The position numbers and the translations under genes were made by a program. From Pseudomonas saudimassiliensis (GTDB lineage: Bacteria > Pseudomonadota > Gammaproteobacteria > Pseudomonadales > Pseudomonadaceae): a DNA stretch of 64,000 bases. Positions 49,924 to 59,442 of the stretch are shown here, in pieces. The DNA lies in the NCBI RefSeq assembly GCF_000939975.1, contig NZ_LK391969.1, positions 1,024,693 to 1,088,692 of the forward strand, in the 5' to 3' direction. The notes beneath the pieces are model-generated. The model made no database searches, was not told the DNA's origin, and saw only the letters and a program-made list of their open reading frames with translations. How positions within the stretch are numbered: the first letter of the stretch is position 1; every line of letters begins with the position of its first letter.

Positions 49924-51087
49924 TCAGATATAGAAGGCTTCCAGCGGCGGGAAGCCGTTGAACTCGATCGAGCTGTAGCTGGTGGTGTAGGCACCGGTCG
50001 ACAGCCAGTACATGCGGTCGCCGATCGCCAGGTTCAGCGGCAAACCGTATTTGTAGTTCTCGTACATGATATCGGCGCTGTCGCAGGTCGGGCCGGCGAT
50101 GACGGCTTCTTCCAGTTCGCCGCGCTTGTCAGTCCAGATCGGGAACTTGATCGCCTCGTCCATGGTTTCCACCAGGCCGGAGAACTTGCCCACGTCGGTG
50201 AACACCCAGCGCTCCAGCGCGGTATGGGATTTGCGCGAGACCAGGACCACTTCGCTGACCAGCACGCCGGCGTTGGCGATCAGGGAGCGGCCCGGCTCCA
50301 GGATGATTTCCGGCAGCTCCTCGCCGAAGTCCTCCTGCAGGAAGCGGGTGATTTCCTCGGCGTAGGTCTGCAGGGTGTTGGTCTTGGTCAGGTAATTGGC
50401 CGGGAAGCCGCCGCCCATGTTGATCATCTTCAGGACGATGCCGTCCTCTTCCTTCAGGCGCTCGAAAATCACCTTGACCTTGGCAATGGCACCGTCCCAG
50501 GCACCGATGTCGCGCTGCTGCGAACCAACGTGGAAGGACACGCCGTAGGGCTCCAGGCCCAGTTCGCGGGCCAGCACCAGTAGGTCCATGGCCATGTCGC
50601 TCTGGCAGCCGAACTTGCGCGACAGCGGCCAGTCGGCAGTGGTCGAGCCTTCGGTCAGGATGCGTACATAGACCTTGGAGCCCGGCGCCGCCTTGGCGAT
50701 ATTGCGCAGGTCGGCCTCGGAGTCGGTGGCATACATGCGCACGCCCTTCTCGTAGAAGGCGCGGATGTCGCGGGACTTCTTGATGGTGTTGCCGTAGCTG
50801 ATCTGCTCTGGCTTGACGCCCAGCGCCAGCACCTTCTCCAGCTCGTAGATCGAGGCGATGTCGAAGTTCGAGCCCTTGTTCTGCAGCAGGCTCAGCACTT
50901 CGTTGGCTGGGTTGGCCTTGACCGCATAATACACCTTGGCAAAGGGAAAGCCCGCAACCAATTCATCATAGGCGCGGTCAATGGTCTTGAGGTCAACGAC
51001 CAGGAAAGGGGTTTCGTGCTGGTCGGCACAGGCACGGATACGGCTGAAGGTGTCGCGGTCGAAATATTCTTCCAACTTGATGGTCAT
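49924..51087 (-). CDS. speC: Ornithine/lysine decarboxylase, fold III PLP enzyme
   Basis: Decarboxylates ornithine to putrescine. The 387 residues are of the alanine-racemase-fold (eukaryotic-type) class, equal in length to the SpeC I recall in P. aeruginosa. PLP lysine K57 is in YYAVKANP, the PLP-phosphate site in INMGGGFPANY, EPGRSLIANAG binds the cofactor, and GPTCDSADIMYE holds the catalytic Cys-Asp pair. The ATG at 51087 follows GGAG. Lysine can be an alternative substrate in some members. It is preceded by a long non-coding region that may hold regulatory structure. Confidence 0.93.
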   Translation of the reverse strand: MTIKLEEYFDRDTFSRIRACADQHETPFLVVDLKTIDRAYDELVAGFPFAKVYYAVKANPANEVLSLLQNKGSNFDIASIYELEKVLALGVKPEQISYGNTIKKSRDIRAFYEKGVRMYATDSEADLRNIAKAAPGSKVYVRILTEGSTTADWPLSRKFGCQSDMAMDLLVLARELGLEPYGVSFHVGSQQRDIGAWDGAIAKVKVIFERLKEEDGIVLKMINMGGGFPANYLTKTNTLQTYAEEITRFLQEDFGEELPEIILEPGRSLIANAGVLVSEVVLVSRKSHTALERWVFTDVGKFSGLVETMDEAIKFPIWTDKRGELEEAVIAGPTCDSADIMYENYKYGLPLNLAIGDRMYWLSTGAYTTSYSSIEFNGFPPLEAFYI

Positions 51088-51494
51088 GGCGTCGGCTCCA
51101 AAGCAAGGTTCTGGTGTCGGGCCGCGTGGGGACTTGAAGATCAGGTGCAGGGCAGACAGGCGTACCCGCACACCCGGTATTCATACCAGGAGCAGGCAGC
51201 GCCTTCCGTAAGCGACTCTGAACGTATAGCCAACACACAACCCGGGGGTGCGAACGTCTGATCAGTATCCCCACTTTGGTTCGCCTACTTCCCAAGGCGT
51301 GCGCCGAAAGCAATAAGTCCGTCCCGTTAGGGAACGGTCTTGCTGTCTCGTCGTCAGTACTTGAGCCGTATGGATCGTGCCAGCCTCAACGTTCGGTGCG
51401 CACCATAAAACCAAGCGCGCGCGCGGTCAATAGGCTGGGACCGCCCATGTGCAATAATCCATTTCACGCCCCTACTCAGCAGAGGAATTCCGAC
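51088..51494. other. 407-bp divergent intergenic region between speC and glpD
   Basis: No convincing gene is seen here. It must hold the promoters of both flanking genes, but I find no clear -35/-10 pair. At 51315-51342 an imperfect hairpin is visible: AAG-T-CCGT-CCC, loop GTTA, GGG-A-ACGG-T-CTT. It could be an RNA structure or a weak terminator. The speC leader may exceed 200 bases. Confidence 0.4.
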
Positions 51495-53036
51495 ATGCGG
51501 GATGCATCCCTTCACCACCCAGACTCGACGGCAGTTGATGATGACGTCCAGGATGTGATCATCATCGGCGGCGGTGTGAATGGTTGCGGTATCGCCATGG
51601 ACGCCGCCGGCCGGGGCCTGCGAGTGCTGCTGTGCGAGCAGGATGACCTGGCCTCGGCGACCTCCTCGCGCAGCAGCAAGCTGATCCACGGCGGGCTGCG
51701 CTACCTGGAGTTCTACCAGTTCCGGCTGGTGGGCAAGGCGCTGGCCGAGCGTGAGGCCCTGTTGCATAACGCGCCCCACATCATCTGGCCTATGCGTTTT
51801 CGCCTGCCCCACCGGCCGCACCTGCGCCCAGCCTGGATGATTCGCCTCGGGCTGTTCCTTTACGATCACCTGGCCCGCCGCAAAACCCTACCCGGCTCCC
51901 GCGGCCTGCGCTTCGACCAGAGCAGCCCGCTGAAACCGGAGATATTCCGCGGCTTCGAGTATTCCGATGCCTGGGTCGACGATTCCCGCCTGGTCGTGTT
52001 GACCGCCCGCGCCGCCGCCCAGCGGGGCGCGCAGATCCTGACCCGGACCGCTTGCGTGAATGCCAAGCGCGTCGATGGTCTCTGGCAGGTGACGCTCGAG
52101 GACCGCCAGAGCGGCCAGCGCCGTAGCTACCGCAGCCGGGCGTTGGTCAATGCCAGCGGCCCGTGGGCGGCGCAAATGCTTGAAGCGGTCATCGACACGC
52201 CAGTGCGCCGCCCCTTGCGCCTGGTCAAGGGCAGCCATATCGTGGTGCCGCGCCTGCACCCGGGGGAAGAGTCCTACATCCTGCAGAACGAGGATAATCG
52301 CATCGTTTTTGTGATCCCCTATGAGCAGGACTACTCGCTGATCGGCACCACCGACGTCGATTACCAGGGCGATCCCGCGGCGGCCGAATTGTCACCCGAG
52401 GAAGGCAACTATCTGCTGCACGTGGTGAACAACCACTTCCGCCAGCAATTGACGCAGCGGAATATCCTCTGGAGCTATGCCGGCGTCCGGGCCTTGTTCG
52501 ATGAGGACAAAAAAGGCGCGGCCCAGGCCGCCTCCCGGGATTACCTGCTGGATGTCCATGCCCAGCATGGCCACCCGCCGCTGCTGTCCGTGCTCGGTGG
52601 CAAGATCACTACCTACCGCCGCCTCGCCGAGGAGGCCACCGATCAACTGTGCGAGCTGCTGCATAGCCCCGCTCGCGCCTGGACCCGCGAGGCGGCCCTG
52701 CCCGGCGGCGACTTCCGCGACCAGCAGACCCTACTGGCGGACCTGCAGAAGCTCTACCCCTGGTTGCCCGCCGCCACCGCACGGCGCTTTACCCGCAGCT
52801 ACGGCACCCTCACCCATGAGCTGCTCAATGGCTGCCGCAGCATGGACGAGATGGGGCGTCATTTCGGCGCCGACCTCTACGCCCGGGAAGTGCACTACCT
52901 GATCCAGACCGAGTGGGCCCTGACCGCCGAGGATGTACTCTGGCGGCGCTCCAAGCTGGGCCTGCACATCCGTCACGGCGAGGCGGCGGTGTTGCGGGAT
53001 TTCATGGACATTCGCAGCAAGTGGCGCAAGCCCTGA
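51495..53036 (+). CDS. glpD: Aerobic glycerol-3-phosphate dehydrogenase
   Basis: FAD enzyme at the inner membrane that oxidises glycerol-3-phosphate to dihydroxyacetone phosphate and passes electrons to ubiquinone. The 513 residues show the Rossmann motif DVIIIGGGVNGCGIAMDAAG (20-39), SATSSRSSKLIHGGLRYLE, a substrate region VIPYEQDYSLIGTTDVDY and YAGVRALFD. The C-terminal helical domain follows from about residue 385. The ATG at 51495 follows GAGGA. No glpF, glpK or glpR is adjacent, unlike in many pseudomonads. Confidence 0.95.
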   Translation: MRDASLHHPDSTAVDDDVQDVIIIGGGVNGCGIAMDAAGRGLRVLLCEQDDLASATSSRSSKLIHGGLRYLEFYQFRLVGKALAEREALLHNAPHIIWPMRFRLPHRPHLRPAWMIRLGLFLYDHLARRKTLPGSRGLRFDQSSPLKPEIFRGFEYSDAWVDDSRLVVLTARAAAQRGAQILTRTACVNAKRVDGLWQVTLEDRQSGQRRSYRSRALVNASGPWAAQMLEAVIDTPVRRPLRLVKGSHIVVPRLHPGEESYILQNEDNRIVFVIPYEQDYSLIGTTDVDYQGDPAAAELSPEEGNYLLHVVNNHFRQQLTQRNILWSYAGVRALFDEDKKGAAQAASRDYLLDVHAQHGHPPLLSVLGGKITTYRRLAEEATDQLCELLHSPARAWTREAALPGGDFRDQQTLLADLQKLYPWLPAATARRFTRSYGTLTHELLNGCRSMDEMGRHFGADLYAREVHYLIQTEWALTAEDVLWRRSKLGLHIRHGEAAVLRDFMDIRSKWRKP

Positions 53037-53252
53037 GCCGCCTGGCCCGGTCTCGCCAGGGGCCGGTGCCGCACTGCGCAGCCTGCCTGTTTCTGCACCA
53101 AATCCAGCCACAGCACTGATTGCCAGCACTGAAACAGCGCGGCCTCGCCAGCGCGGGCGGGGCTCGACAGCCCTGCGCCCCGCCTCTTTCCCGCTTCATT
53201 ACTCGTTGTTTTAAATAGCTTTTTTCACCATCTGCGAAGTATTTACCGCTGT

Positions 53253-53267
53253 TGGCACGCTCCCTGC
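53253..53267 (+). promoter_or_regulatory. Sigma-54 (-24/-12) promoter of the urea operon
   Basis: TGGCACG-CTCC-CTGC matches the sigma-54 consensus TGGCACG-N4-TTGC at all but one position with exact spacing. Transcription would begin near 53279, about 37 bases before the first gene. Sigma-54 promoters commonly drive nitrogen-scavenging operons with NtrC. An NtrC half-site-like TGCACCA is at 53094-53100, but no full site is seen. Confidence 0.7.
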
Positions 53268-53277
53268 TCAATCGCCT

Positions 53278-53297
53278 TGCATACAAGTTGGTATGCA
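53278..53297. promoter_or_regulatory. Inverted repeat over the urea-operon transcript start
   Basis: TGCATAC-AAGTTG-GTATGCA has perfect 7-bp arms and covers the expected +1 of the sigma-54 promoter. It is well placed as a repressor operator, possibly for the GntR/FCD protein encoded in the operon. Confidence 0.5.
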
Positions 53298-53315
53298 GAC
53301 GCATGGGAGGGTTCA

Positions 53316-55106
53316 ATGACGCAGCAAATGGGATGGACACTGGCAGAGTGGCGCCAGAGCTATCGAAACGGATCCATCGAGCCGCGCGATGCCCTGCAGG
53401 GTCTGCGTGCGGCGCTGCAGGACAGCGACCCGGCCTGGATTCATATCGTTTCCAGCGCCGAGCTCGACGCCCAGCTCGACCAGCTCGCGGCCCTGCCACA
53501 TGCCCCTGACCTGCCGCTCTATGGCATTCCCTTCGTGGTCAAGGACAATATCGATGTAGCCGGGCTGCCGACCAGCGCTGCCTGCCCCGCCTTTGCCCAT
53601 ACCCCCAGCGCGGACGCCACCAGCGTCGCCCGTCTGCGCGCCGCCGGCGCCGTGGTGCTGGCCAAGACCAACCTCGACCAGTTCGCTACCGGTCTGGTCG
53701 GCACCCGCTCCCCGTTCGGTGCAGTGCCCAACAGTTTCAATCCTGCCTATATCTCCGGCGGCTCCAGCTCAGGCTCCGCGGTGGCCGTGGCCCGCGGCCT
53801 GGTGCCCTTCAGCCTCGGCACCGATACCGCAGGCTCCGGGCGGGTGCCGGCCGGCTTCAATAATATCGTCGGGCTCAAGCCCACCCGGGGCCGGTTCAGT
53901 GCCCATGGGGTGCTACCGGCCTGTCGTACGCTGGATTGCGTCTCGGTGTTTGCCCTGACCGTCGAGGATGCCGAGGAGGTGGCAGCGACGCTGGAAGGCT
54001 TCGACGCCAACGACAGTTACTCGCGCCACCCAGGCCAGCCCGCCGTGCTGCTGGGCGAACAACCGCGCCTCGGTATTCCAGCCCAGCCCCAGTGGTTCGG
54101 CGACACTCAAGCGGAAGCCGCCTGGGCCAGCGCGCTCAGTCGGCTCCAGGCGCTGGGGGCGGAACTGGTCGAGCTGGATTTCAGCCCCATGCAGGAGCTG
54201 GCGCAACTGCTCTATGGTGGGCCCTGGGTGGCCGAGCGCTACGCCGCCATCGCGCCCTTTATCGCCCAGCACGCCGAGCAGATCCATCCGGTAGTACGCA
54301 GCATCATCAGCCAGGCCGAGCACTTCAGTGCCGTGGACTGCTTCGAGGCGGAATACCGCCGTGCCGATCTGGCGCGGGAGATCCAGACACTGATGCAGTC
54401 GGTGGACGCGCTGGTGGTACCCACTGCGCCAAAGCTGCCCACCCTGGCCGAGGTAGAGCAGGAGCCGGTGCTGGTCAACAGCCAACTGGGCACCTGGACC
54501 AACTTCGTCAACCTTGCCGATTGCGCAGCGCTGGCGTTACCGGCGGGCATTCGCGCGGACGGCCTGCCGTTTGGCATCACCCTGCTCGGCGCCGCCTGGC
54601 AGGACGCGGCACTGGCGGAGTTCGGCAAACGCTGGCAACGGCACATGCCCTGGAAACTGGGGGCTACCGACCGTACTGCCCCGGCAGGCACTGACGCGCA
54701 AGTGAACACCGCACCCAATGGCTACCTTCGCCTGGCAGTGGTCGGCGCCCACCTGCGTGGCATGCCGCTGAACTCGCAGCTTACCGAACGTCACGCCCGC
54801 TTTGTCGAGGCGGCCTTCACCGCCGCCAATTACCGCCTGTACGCGCTGCCCAATACCACCCCGCCCAAGCCGGGGCTGGTCCGTTCCAGCAGTGGCGAAC
54901 CCATCGCCGTCGAGCTCTGGGATGTGCCCGTACAACTGTTCGGCAGCTTTGTCGGGCTGATCCCGGCACCGCTGGGCATCGGCACCCTGACCCTGCAGGA
55001 CGGTCGCGAAGTCAAGGGTTTCATCTGCGAAGGCGCCGCGATCGAGGGCGCCACGGACATCACCCACCTGGGCGGCTGGCGCGCCTATATCGCCACGCGC
55101 GGATGA
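53316..55106 (+). CDS. atzF: Allophanate hydrolase
   Basis: Splits allophanate into two ammonia and two CO2, completing urea use by the carboxylase route. The 596 residues have an N-terminal amidase-signature domain with the Ser-cisSer-Lys triad K76 (VVKDNID), S150 (GGSSSGS) and S174 (GTDTAGSGR). From about 460 comes the C-terminal domain typical of AtzF/DUR1,2 (RLAVVGAHLRGMPLN, VELWDVP). The ATG at 53316 follows GGAGG by five bases. It is first in the operon; its stop lies 14 bases before the urea carboxylase start. The gene could be called atzF or uahA. Confidence 0.94.
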   Translation: MTQQMGWTLAEWRQSYRNGSIEPRDALQGLRAALQDSDPAWIHIVSSAELDAQLDQLAALPHAPDLPLYGIPFVVKDNIDVAGLPTSAACPAFAHTPSADATSVARLRAAGAVVLAKTNLDQFATGLVGTRSPFGAVPNSFNPAYISGGSSSGSAVAVARGLVPFSLGTDTAGSGRVPAGFNNIVGLKPTRGRFSAHGVLPACRTLDCVSVFALTVEDAEEVAATLEGFDANDSYSRHPGQPAVLLGEQPRLGIPAQPQWFGDTQAEAAWASALSRLQALGAELVELDFSPMQELAQLLYGGPWVAERYAAIAPFIAQHAEQIHPVVRSIISQAEHFSAVDCFEAEYRRADLAREIQTLMQSVDALVVPTAPKLPTLAEVEQEPVLVNSQLGTWTNFVNLADCAALALPAGIRADGLPFGITLLGAAWQDAALAEFGKRWQRHMPWKLGATDRTAPAGTDAQVNTAPNGYLRLAVVGAHLRGMPLNSQLTERHARFVEAAFTAANYRLYALPNTTPPKPGLVRSSSGEPIAVELWDVPVQLFGSFVGLIPAPLGIGTLTLQDGREVKGFICEGAAIEGATDITHLGGWRAYIATRG

Positions 55107-55120
55107 TTGAGGAAGCTTTC

Positions 55121-58100
55121 ATGTTGAACACCGTACTCATAGCCAACCGGGGCGAGATCGCCGTCCGCATTGCCCGCACCCTCAAGCGCTTGGGCATCAC
55201 CTCGGTTGCCGTTTACTCCGAGGCCGACCGCAACAGCGCCCATGTCAGCGCCTGCGACCAGGCGATCTGCCTGGGCGGCAACAGCGCCGCGGACAGCTAC
55301 CTGCAGACCGAGCTGATTCTCGCGGCGGCTCGTGACAGCGGCGCGCAGGCAGTCATCCCCGGTTATGGCTTTCTCTCGGAGAACGCCGACTTTGCCGAGC
55401 AATGCGAAGCCGCTGGCATTGCCTTCTGCGGCCCGACGCCCGAACAGATCCGCCAGTTCGGTCTCAAGCACAGCGCCCGGGAGATTGCCGCCTCGGCCGG
55501 CGTGCCCCTGACACCCGGTACCGGGCTGCTCGACTCGTTGGAGGAGGCGCTCAGCGCCGCGGACCGCCTCGGCTACCCGGTGATGCTGAAAAGTACCGCC
55601 GGTGGCGGCGGTATCGGTCTGACCCGCTGCGACGATCCGGCAGCCTTGACCGTCGCCTTCGAGAGCGTCAAACGCCTGGGGCAGAACTTCTTCTGCGACA
55701 GCGGCGTGTTTCTCGAGCGTTTCGTGGATAACGCCCGGCATGTGGAAGTGCAGATCTTCGGGGACGGTCATGGCAAGGTCATTGCCCTGGGCGAACGGGA
55801 TTGCTCACTGCAGCGGCGCAATCAGAAGGTCGTCGAGGAGACCCCAGCCCCGCACCTGCCTGCCGCCACGCGCCAGCAGTTGTTGAACGCCTCGGTCAAA
55901 CTGGGCGAGGCAGTGAACTACCGGTCAGCGGGCACCGTGGAATATATCTACGATGCTGCCCGCGACGCCTTCTATTTCCTTGAGGTCAACACTCGCCTGC
56001 AGGTGGAGCACCCGATCACCGAGGCCTGCACTGGAGTCGACCTGGTCGAATGGATGGTGCTGTGCGCGGCGGGTCAGCCGCCCGCGCTGGATATGCCCAT
56101 CCAGCCCAACGGTGCGGCCATCGAAGTGCGCCTGTATGCCGAAGATCCGCTGCGCGACTTCCAGCCCTCGCCCGGGCTGCTGACCAGCGTCGACTTTCCC
56201 GCCAGCGCCCGGGTCGATACCTGGGTTGCTACCGGCACCCAGGTATCGCCCTACTACGACCCGATGATCGCCAAGATCATCGTCCACGGCCGCGACCGGG
56301 CCGAGGCCCTGACTAAGATGCGCGAGGCATTGGAGGCCACCAGCATCGGTGGTATTGCCACCAACCTGGAGTATCTGCGGCAGATCATCGCCAGCGACTT
56401 CTTCGGCCAGGGCGATGTAGCCACCAACCGCCTGGCCAATTTCACCTACCAGCCAGCTGTGGTGGAAGTACTGCAGCCCGGCACCTATACCAGCGTGCAG
56501 GATTACCCCGGCCGCGCTGGCTACTGGAGTGTCGGCGTACCGCCCTCCGGGCCGATGGACGACTATGCGTTCCGCCTGGCCAACCGCATCGTGGGTAACC
56601 ACAGCGCCGCCGCGGGCCTGGAATGCACCCTGCTTGGTCCGACCCTGCGCTTTCACAGTGACACCCTGATTGCCCTGACCGGCGCTCGCTCCGACGCCCG
56701 CCTGGATGGCGCAACCGTGCCCTTCTGGACGCCCGTCCAGGTCAAGGCCGGGCAGGTGCTGACCCTGGGCAAGGCGCAGACCGGCTGCCGCAGCTATCTG
56801 GCGGTACGCAATGGCTTCGATGTGCCGGTGTATCTGGGCAGCCGCTCGACCTTCGCCCTCGGCCAGTTTGGCGGCCATGCCGGGCGGATATTACGGACTA
56901 CGGATATGCTACCGATCAGCGACCCGGCGCTACCGGTATGCACCACTCCGGCGCCCGCCCACGCGCCGGCCGCCGCGCCCGCCGAACTGATCCCCCATTA
57001 CCCCAATGAATGGGAGATCGGCGTACTCTATGGCCCCCATGGCGCGCCGGACTTCTTTACCGAAGAGGCGATCGAGATGTTCTTCGATACCGCCTGGGAG
57101 GTGCATTACAACTCCAACCGGCTGGGTATTCGCCTCAACGGCCCCAAACCCAGCTGGGCGCGGAGCGACGGTGGCGAAGCGGGTCTGCATCCGTCCAATA
57201 TCCACGACACCGAATATGCCGTCGGCTCGATCAACTTCACCGGTGATATGCCGGTCATCCTCACTCGGGACGGCCCCAGCCTCGGCGGTTTTGTCTGCCC
57301 GGTGACGATCGCCAAGGCCGAGCTATGGAAGGTGGGCCAGGTCAAACCCGGTGATCGCATCCGCTTCAAACACCTGACGTTTGACGAGGCCCTGGCGCTG
57401 GAACTGGCCACCGATCGCGCCATCGAGCAGCTGGCACCTGCCGCCAGCCAGGCGCTGCCCGCCCGGCCCGGCGCCTCCGGCGATTGCATTCTGGCCAGCC
57501 TGGCTGCCCACGGCGAACGCCCGGCGGTGGTCTATCGACAGGCGGGGGACAAGTACATCCTGCTGGAGTATGGCCCCAATGTATTGGATATCAGCCTGCG
57601 GCTGCGCGTGCATGCCCTGATGGAAGCGCTCCGCGCCAGCCCCATCGACGGCATCATTGAACTGTCCCCCGGTGTGCGTTCGCTGCAGATCAACTACGAC
57701 AGCCGCGTCATCCATCAGCATGCGCTGATCGACCGCCTGGTGCTGCTGGAAACCCAGCTCCCAGATGCCGGCAGCGTGCGGGTGCCCAGCCGTATCATCC
57801 GCCTGCCCATGGCCTTTGAGGATTCCGCCACACTGGATGCGGTGGCCCGCTACCGCCAGTCGGTGCGCGATACCGCGCCCTGGCTGCCCAGCAATACCGA
57901 GTTCATGCGCCGCATCAACGGTCTCGACACCATCGATGAGGTGCGCGACATCCTGTTCAGCGCCAGCTACATGGTGCTGGGCCTGGGCGACGTTTATCTC
58001 GGCGCGCCCTGCGCCGTGCCGGTCGATCCCCGGCATCGCCTGCTGACCTCCAAATACAACCCGGCACGCACCTACACCGCCGAGGGAACCGTCGGCATCG

Positions 58101-58726
58101 GCGGTGTGTACATGTGCATCTACGGCATGGATTCGCCCGGTGGCTACCAGCTGGTCGGTCGCACGCTGCCGATCTGGAACACCTTTCTCAAGAGCCCGGC
58201 CTTCGTCAATGGTGAACCCTGGCTGCTGAAGTTCTTTGACCAGGTGCGCTATTACCCGGTCTCCGAGGAGGAGCTGACCCGTCAGCGTGAGGCGTTCCGC
58301 GAGGGCCGTCTGGAGCTGGATATCGAGGATGGCTGGTTCGATCTGGCGGAGCATCGGGCATTTCTACAGCAGCATGCGCCAAGCATTACTGCGTTCAAGG
58401 CCCGGCAGCAGGCTGCCTTCACCCGGGAGGTCACTTTGTGGCAAGCCGATGAGCAGGCCCAGGTCGAGGCGGCGCTGCAGGTCCGCACACCCAGTGGGCC
58501 GATCGAGGTGAACGGGCATGCCGTCACTGCGGATATCAGCGGCAATATCTGGAAGCTGCTGGTGGAGCCCGGCCAGCAGGTCGAGCCGGACCAGCCACTG
58601 CTCATCGTCGAGGCCATGAAAATGGAATTCGCCGTGCACGCCGACCGCAGCGCCCGGGTCAGAGCCATCCACTGCGCCGCGGGCCGTCAGGTGAACGCGG
58701 GCGACCTGCTGATGGTGCTGGAATGA
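55121..58726 (+). CDS. uca: Urea carboxylase, biotin-dependent
   Basis: Carboxylates urea to allophanate with ATP, bicarbonate and biotin. Of 1201 residues, the biotin carboxylase domain (1-445) shows LIANRGEIAVRIART, the ATP-grasp KSTAGGGGIGL and EVNTRLQVEHPITE. Carboxyltransferase halves of the KipA/KipI type follow (about 450-760 and 780-1060), then a biotin carrier domain with biotinyl K1167 in EAMKMEF. The ATG at 55121 has AGGAAG upstream; another ATG at 55103 overlaps the atzF stop. Some relatives are guanidine carboxylases. The urea transporter next door, and no DUF1989 genes or guanidine riboswitch in view, favour urea. Confidence 0.93.
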   Translation: MLNTVLIANRGEIAVRIARTLKRLGITSVAVYSEADRNSAHVSACDQAICLGGNSAADSYLQTELILAAARDSGAQAVIPGYGFLSENADFAEQCEAAGIAFCGPTPEQIRQFGLKHSAREIAASAGVPLTPGTGLLDSLEEALSAADRLGYPVMLKSTAGGGGIGLTRCDDPAALTVAFESVKRLGQNFFCDSGVFLERFVDNARHVEVQIFGDGHGKVIALGERDCSLQRRNQKVVEETPAPHLPAATRQQLLNASVKLGEAVNYRSAGTVEYIYDAARDAFYFLEVNTRLQVEHPITEACTGVDLVEWMVLCAAGQPPALDMPIQPNGAAIEVRLYAEDPLRDFQPSPGLLTSVDFPASARVDTWVATGTQVSPYYDPMIAKIIVHGRDRAEALTKMREALEATSIGGIATNLEYLRQIIASDFFGQGDVATNRLANFTYQPAVVEVLQPGTYTSVQDYPGRAGYWSVGVPPSGPMDDYAFRLANRIVGNHSAAAGLECTLLGPTLRFHSDTLIALTGARSDARLDGATVPFWTPVQVKAGQVLTLGKAQTGCRSYLAVRNGFDVPVYLGSRSTFALGQFGGHAGRILRTTDMLPISDPALPVCTTPAPAHAPAAAPAELIPHYPNEWEIGVLYGPHGAPDFFTEEAIEMFFDTAWEVHYNSNRLGIRLNGPKPSWARSDGGEAGLHPSNIHDTEYAVGSINFTGDMPVILTRDGPSLGGFVCPVTIAKAELWKVGQVKPGDRIRFKHLTFDEALALELATDRAIEQLAPAASQALPARPGASGDCILASLAAHGERPAVVYRQAGDKYILLEYGPNVLDISLRLRVHALMEALRASPIDGIIELSPGVRSLQINYDSRVIHQHALIDRLVLLETQLPDAGSVRVPSRIIRLPMAFEDSATLDAVARYRQSVRDTAPWLPSNTEFMRRINGLDTIDEVRDILFSASYMVLGLGDVYLGAPCAVPVDPRHRLLTSKYNPARTYTAEGTVGIGGVYMCIYGMDSPGGYQLVGRTLPIWNTFLKSPAFVNGEPWLLKFFDQVRYYPVSEEELTRQREAFREGRLELDIEDGWFDLAEHRAFLQQHAPSITAFKARQQAAFTREVTLWQADEQAQVEAALQVRTPSGPIEVNGHAVTADISGNIWKLLVEPGQQVEPDQPLLIVEAMKMEFAVHADRSARVRAIHCAAGRQVNAGDLLMVLE

Positions 58727-59442
58727 CCCGGCTGCTACCCCTGGAACAACCGGGTCAGGGGGGCCGGGAGAATCTGACCGAGCGTATCTACCGGCAGCTG
58801 AAACGCAGCATCTTCGATTTTGACCTGCTGCCCGGTGACCGCTTCACCGAAAGCGCCATCGCCGAGCAGATGCAGGCCAGCCGCACGCCGGTGCGTGAAG
58901 CCCTGGCCCGGCTGCAGCGCGAGGGTTTCGTTGAAGTCTCGTTCCGCAGTGGCTGGCAGGTGCGGCCCTTCGATTTCCAGCAGTTCGAGCAACTCTATGA
59001 CGTGCGCATCGTGCTGGAAATGGCCGCGGTCAAGCGGCTCTGCGAGATGCCGACGGCCCCCGACCTGGACGCACTCAAGCGGGTCTGGCTGGTGGCCCCG
59101 GCGGATCGCCTTGCCCACGGACCCACCGTCTGCGCCCTGGATGAGCGCTTCCATGAACAGCTGGTGCAAGCCTGTGGCAACGGCGAGATGGCGCGCATCC
59201 ACCACGACCTCACCGAACGCCTGCGCATCGTGCGGCGCATCGACTTCACCCAGCGCCCGCGCATCGAAGCCACCTACCTCGAGCACGGCCAGATTCTGCA
59301 GAGCATCATCCGGCGCCGCAGCGATGAGGCCCAGTTACTGCTCAAGACCCATATCGAGGAAAGCAAAGCGGAGGTTCGCAAGATCACCCTGCACATGATT
59401 TTCGAGGCACGACAACACCAACTGGCCGCAGCTGGCGAGTGA
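58723..59442 (+). CDS. GntR-family regulator with FCD ligand domain
   Basis: A 239-residue transcription factor. Residues 17-85 form the GntR winged helix (LTERIYRQLKRSIFDFDLLPGD, ESAIAEQMQASRTPVREALARL), and residues 92-225 the all-helical FCD effector domain with metal/ligand His residues (DERFHEQLV and EHGQIL). The ATG overlaps the urea carboxylase stop (ATGA), so it is made with the operon. It probably controls urea genes by binding allophanate, urea or a related small molecule; the two palindromes at 53278 and 59442 are candidate sites. The effector is unknown. Confidence 0.92.
   Translation: MTRLLPLEQPGQGGRENLTERIYRQLKRSIFDFDLLPGDRFTESAIAEQMQASRTPVREALARLQREGFVEVSFRSGWQVRPFDFQQFEQLYDVRIVLEMAAVKRLCEMPTAPDLDALKRVWLVAPADRLAHGPTVCALDERFHEQLVQACGNGEMARIHHDLTERLRIVRRIDFTQRPRIEATYLEHGQILQSIIRRRSDEAQLLLKTHIEESKAEVRKITLHMIFEARQHQLAAAGE

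Noticed and set aside
53037-53315. Guanidine riboswitch before the carboxylase operon
   Set aside because: No ykkC-type conserved motif was found by eye, and a sigma-54 promoter leaves only about 37 bases of leader.
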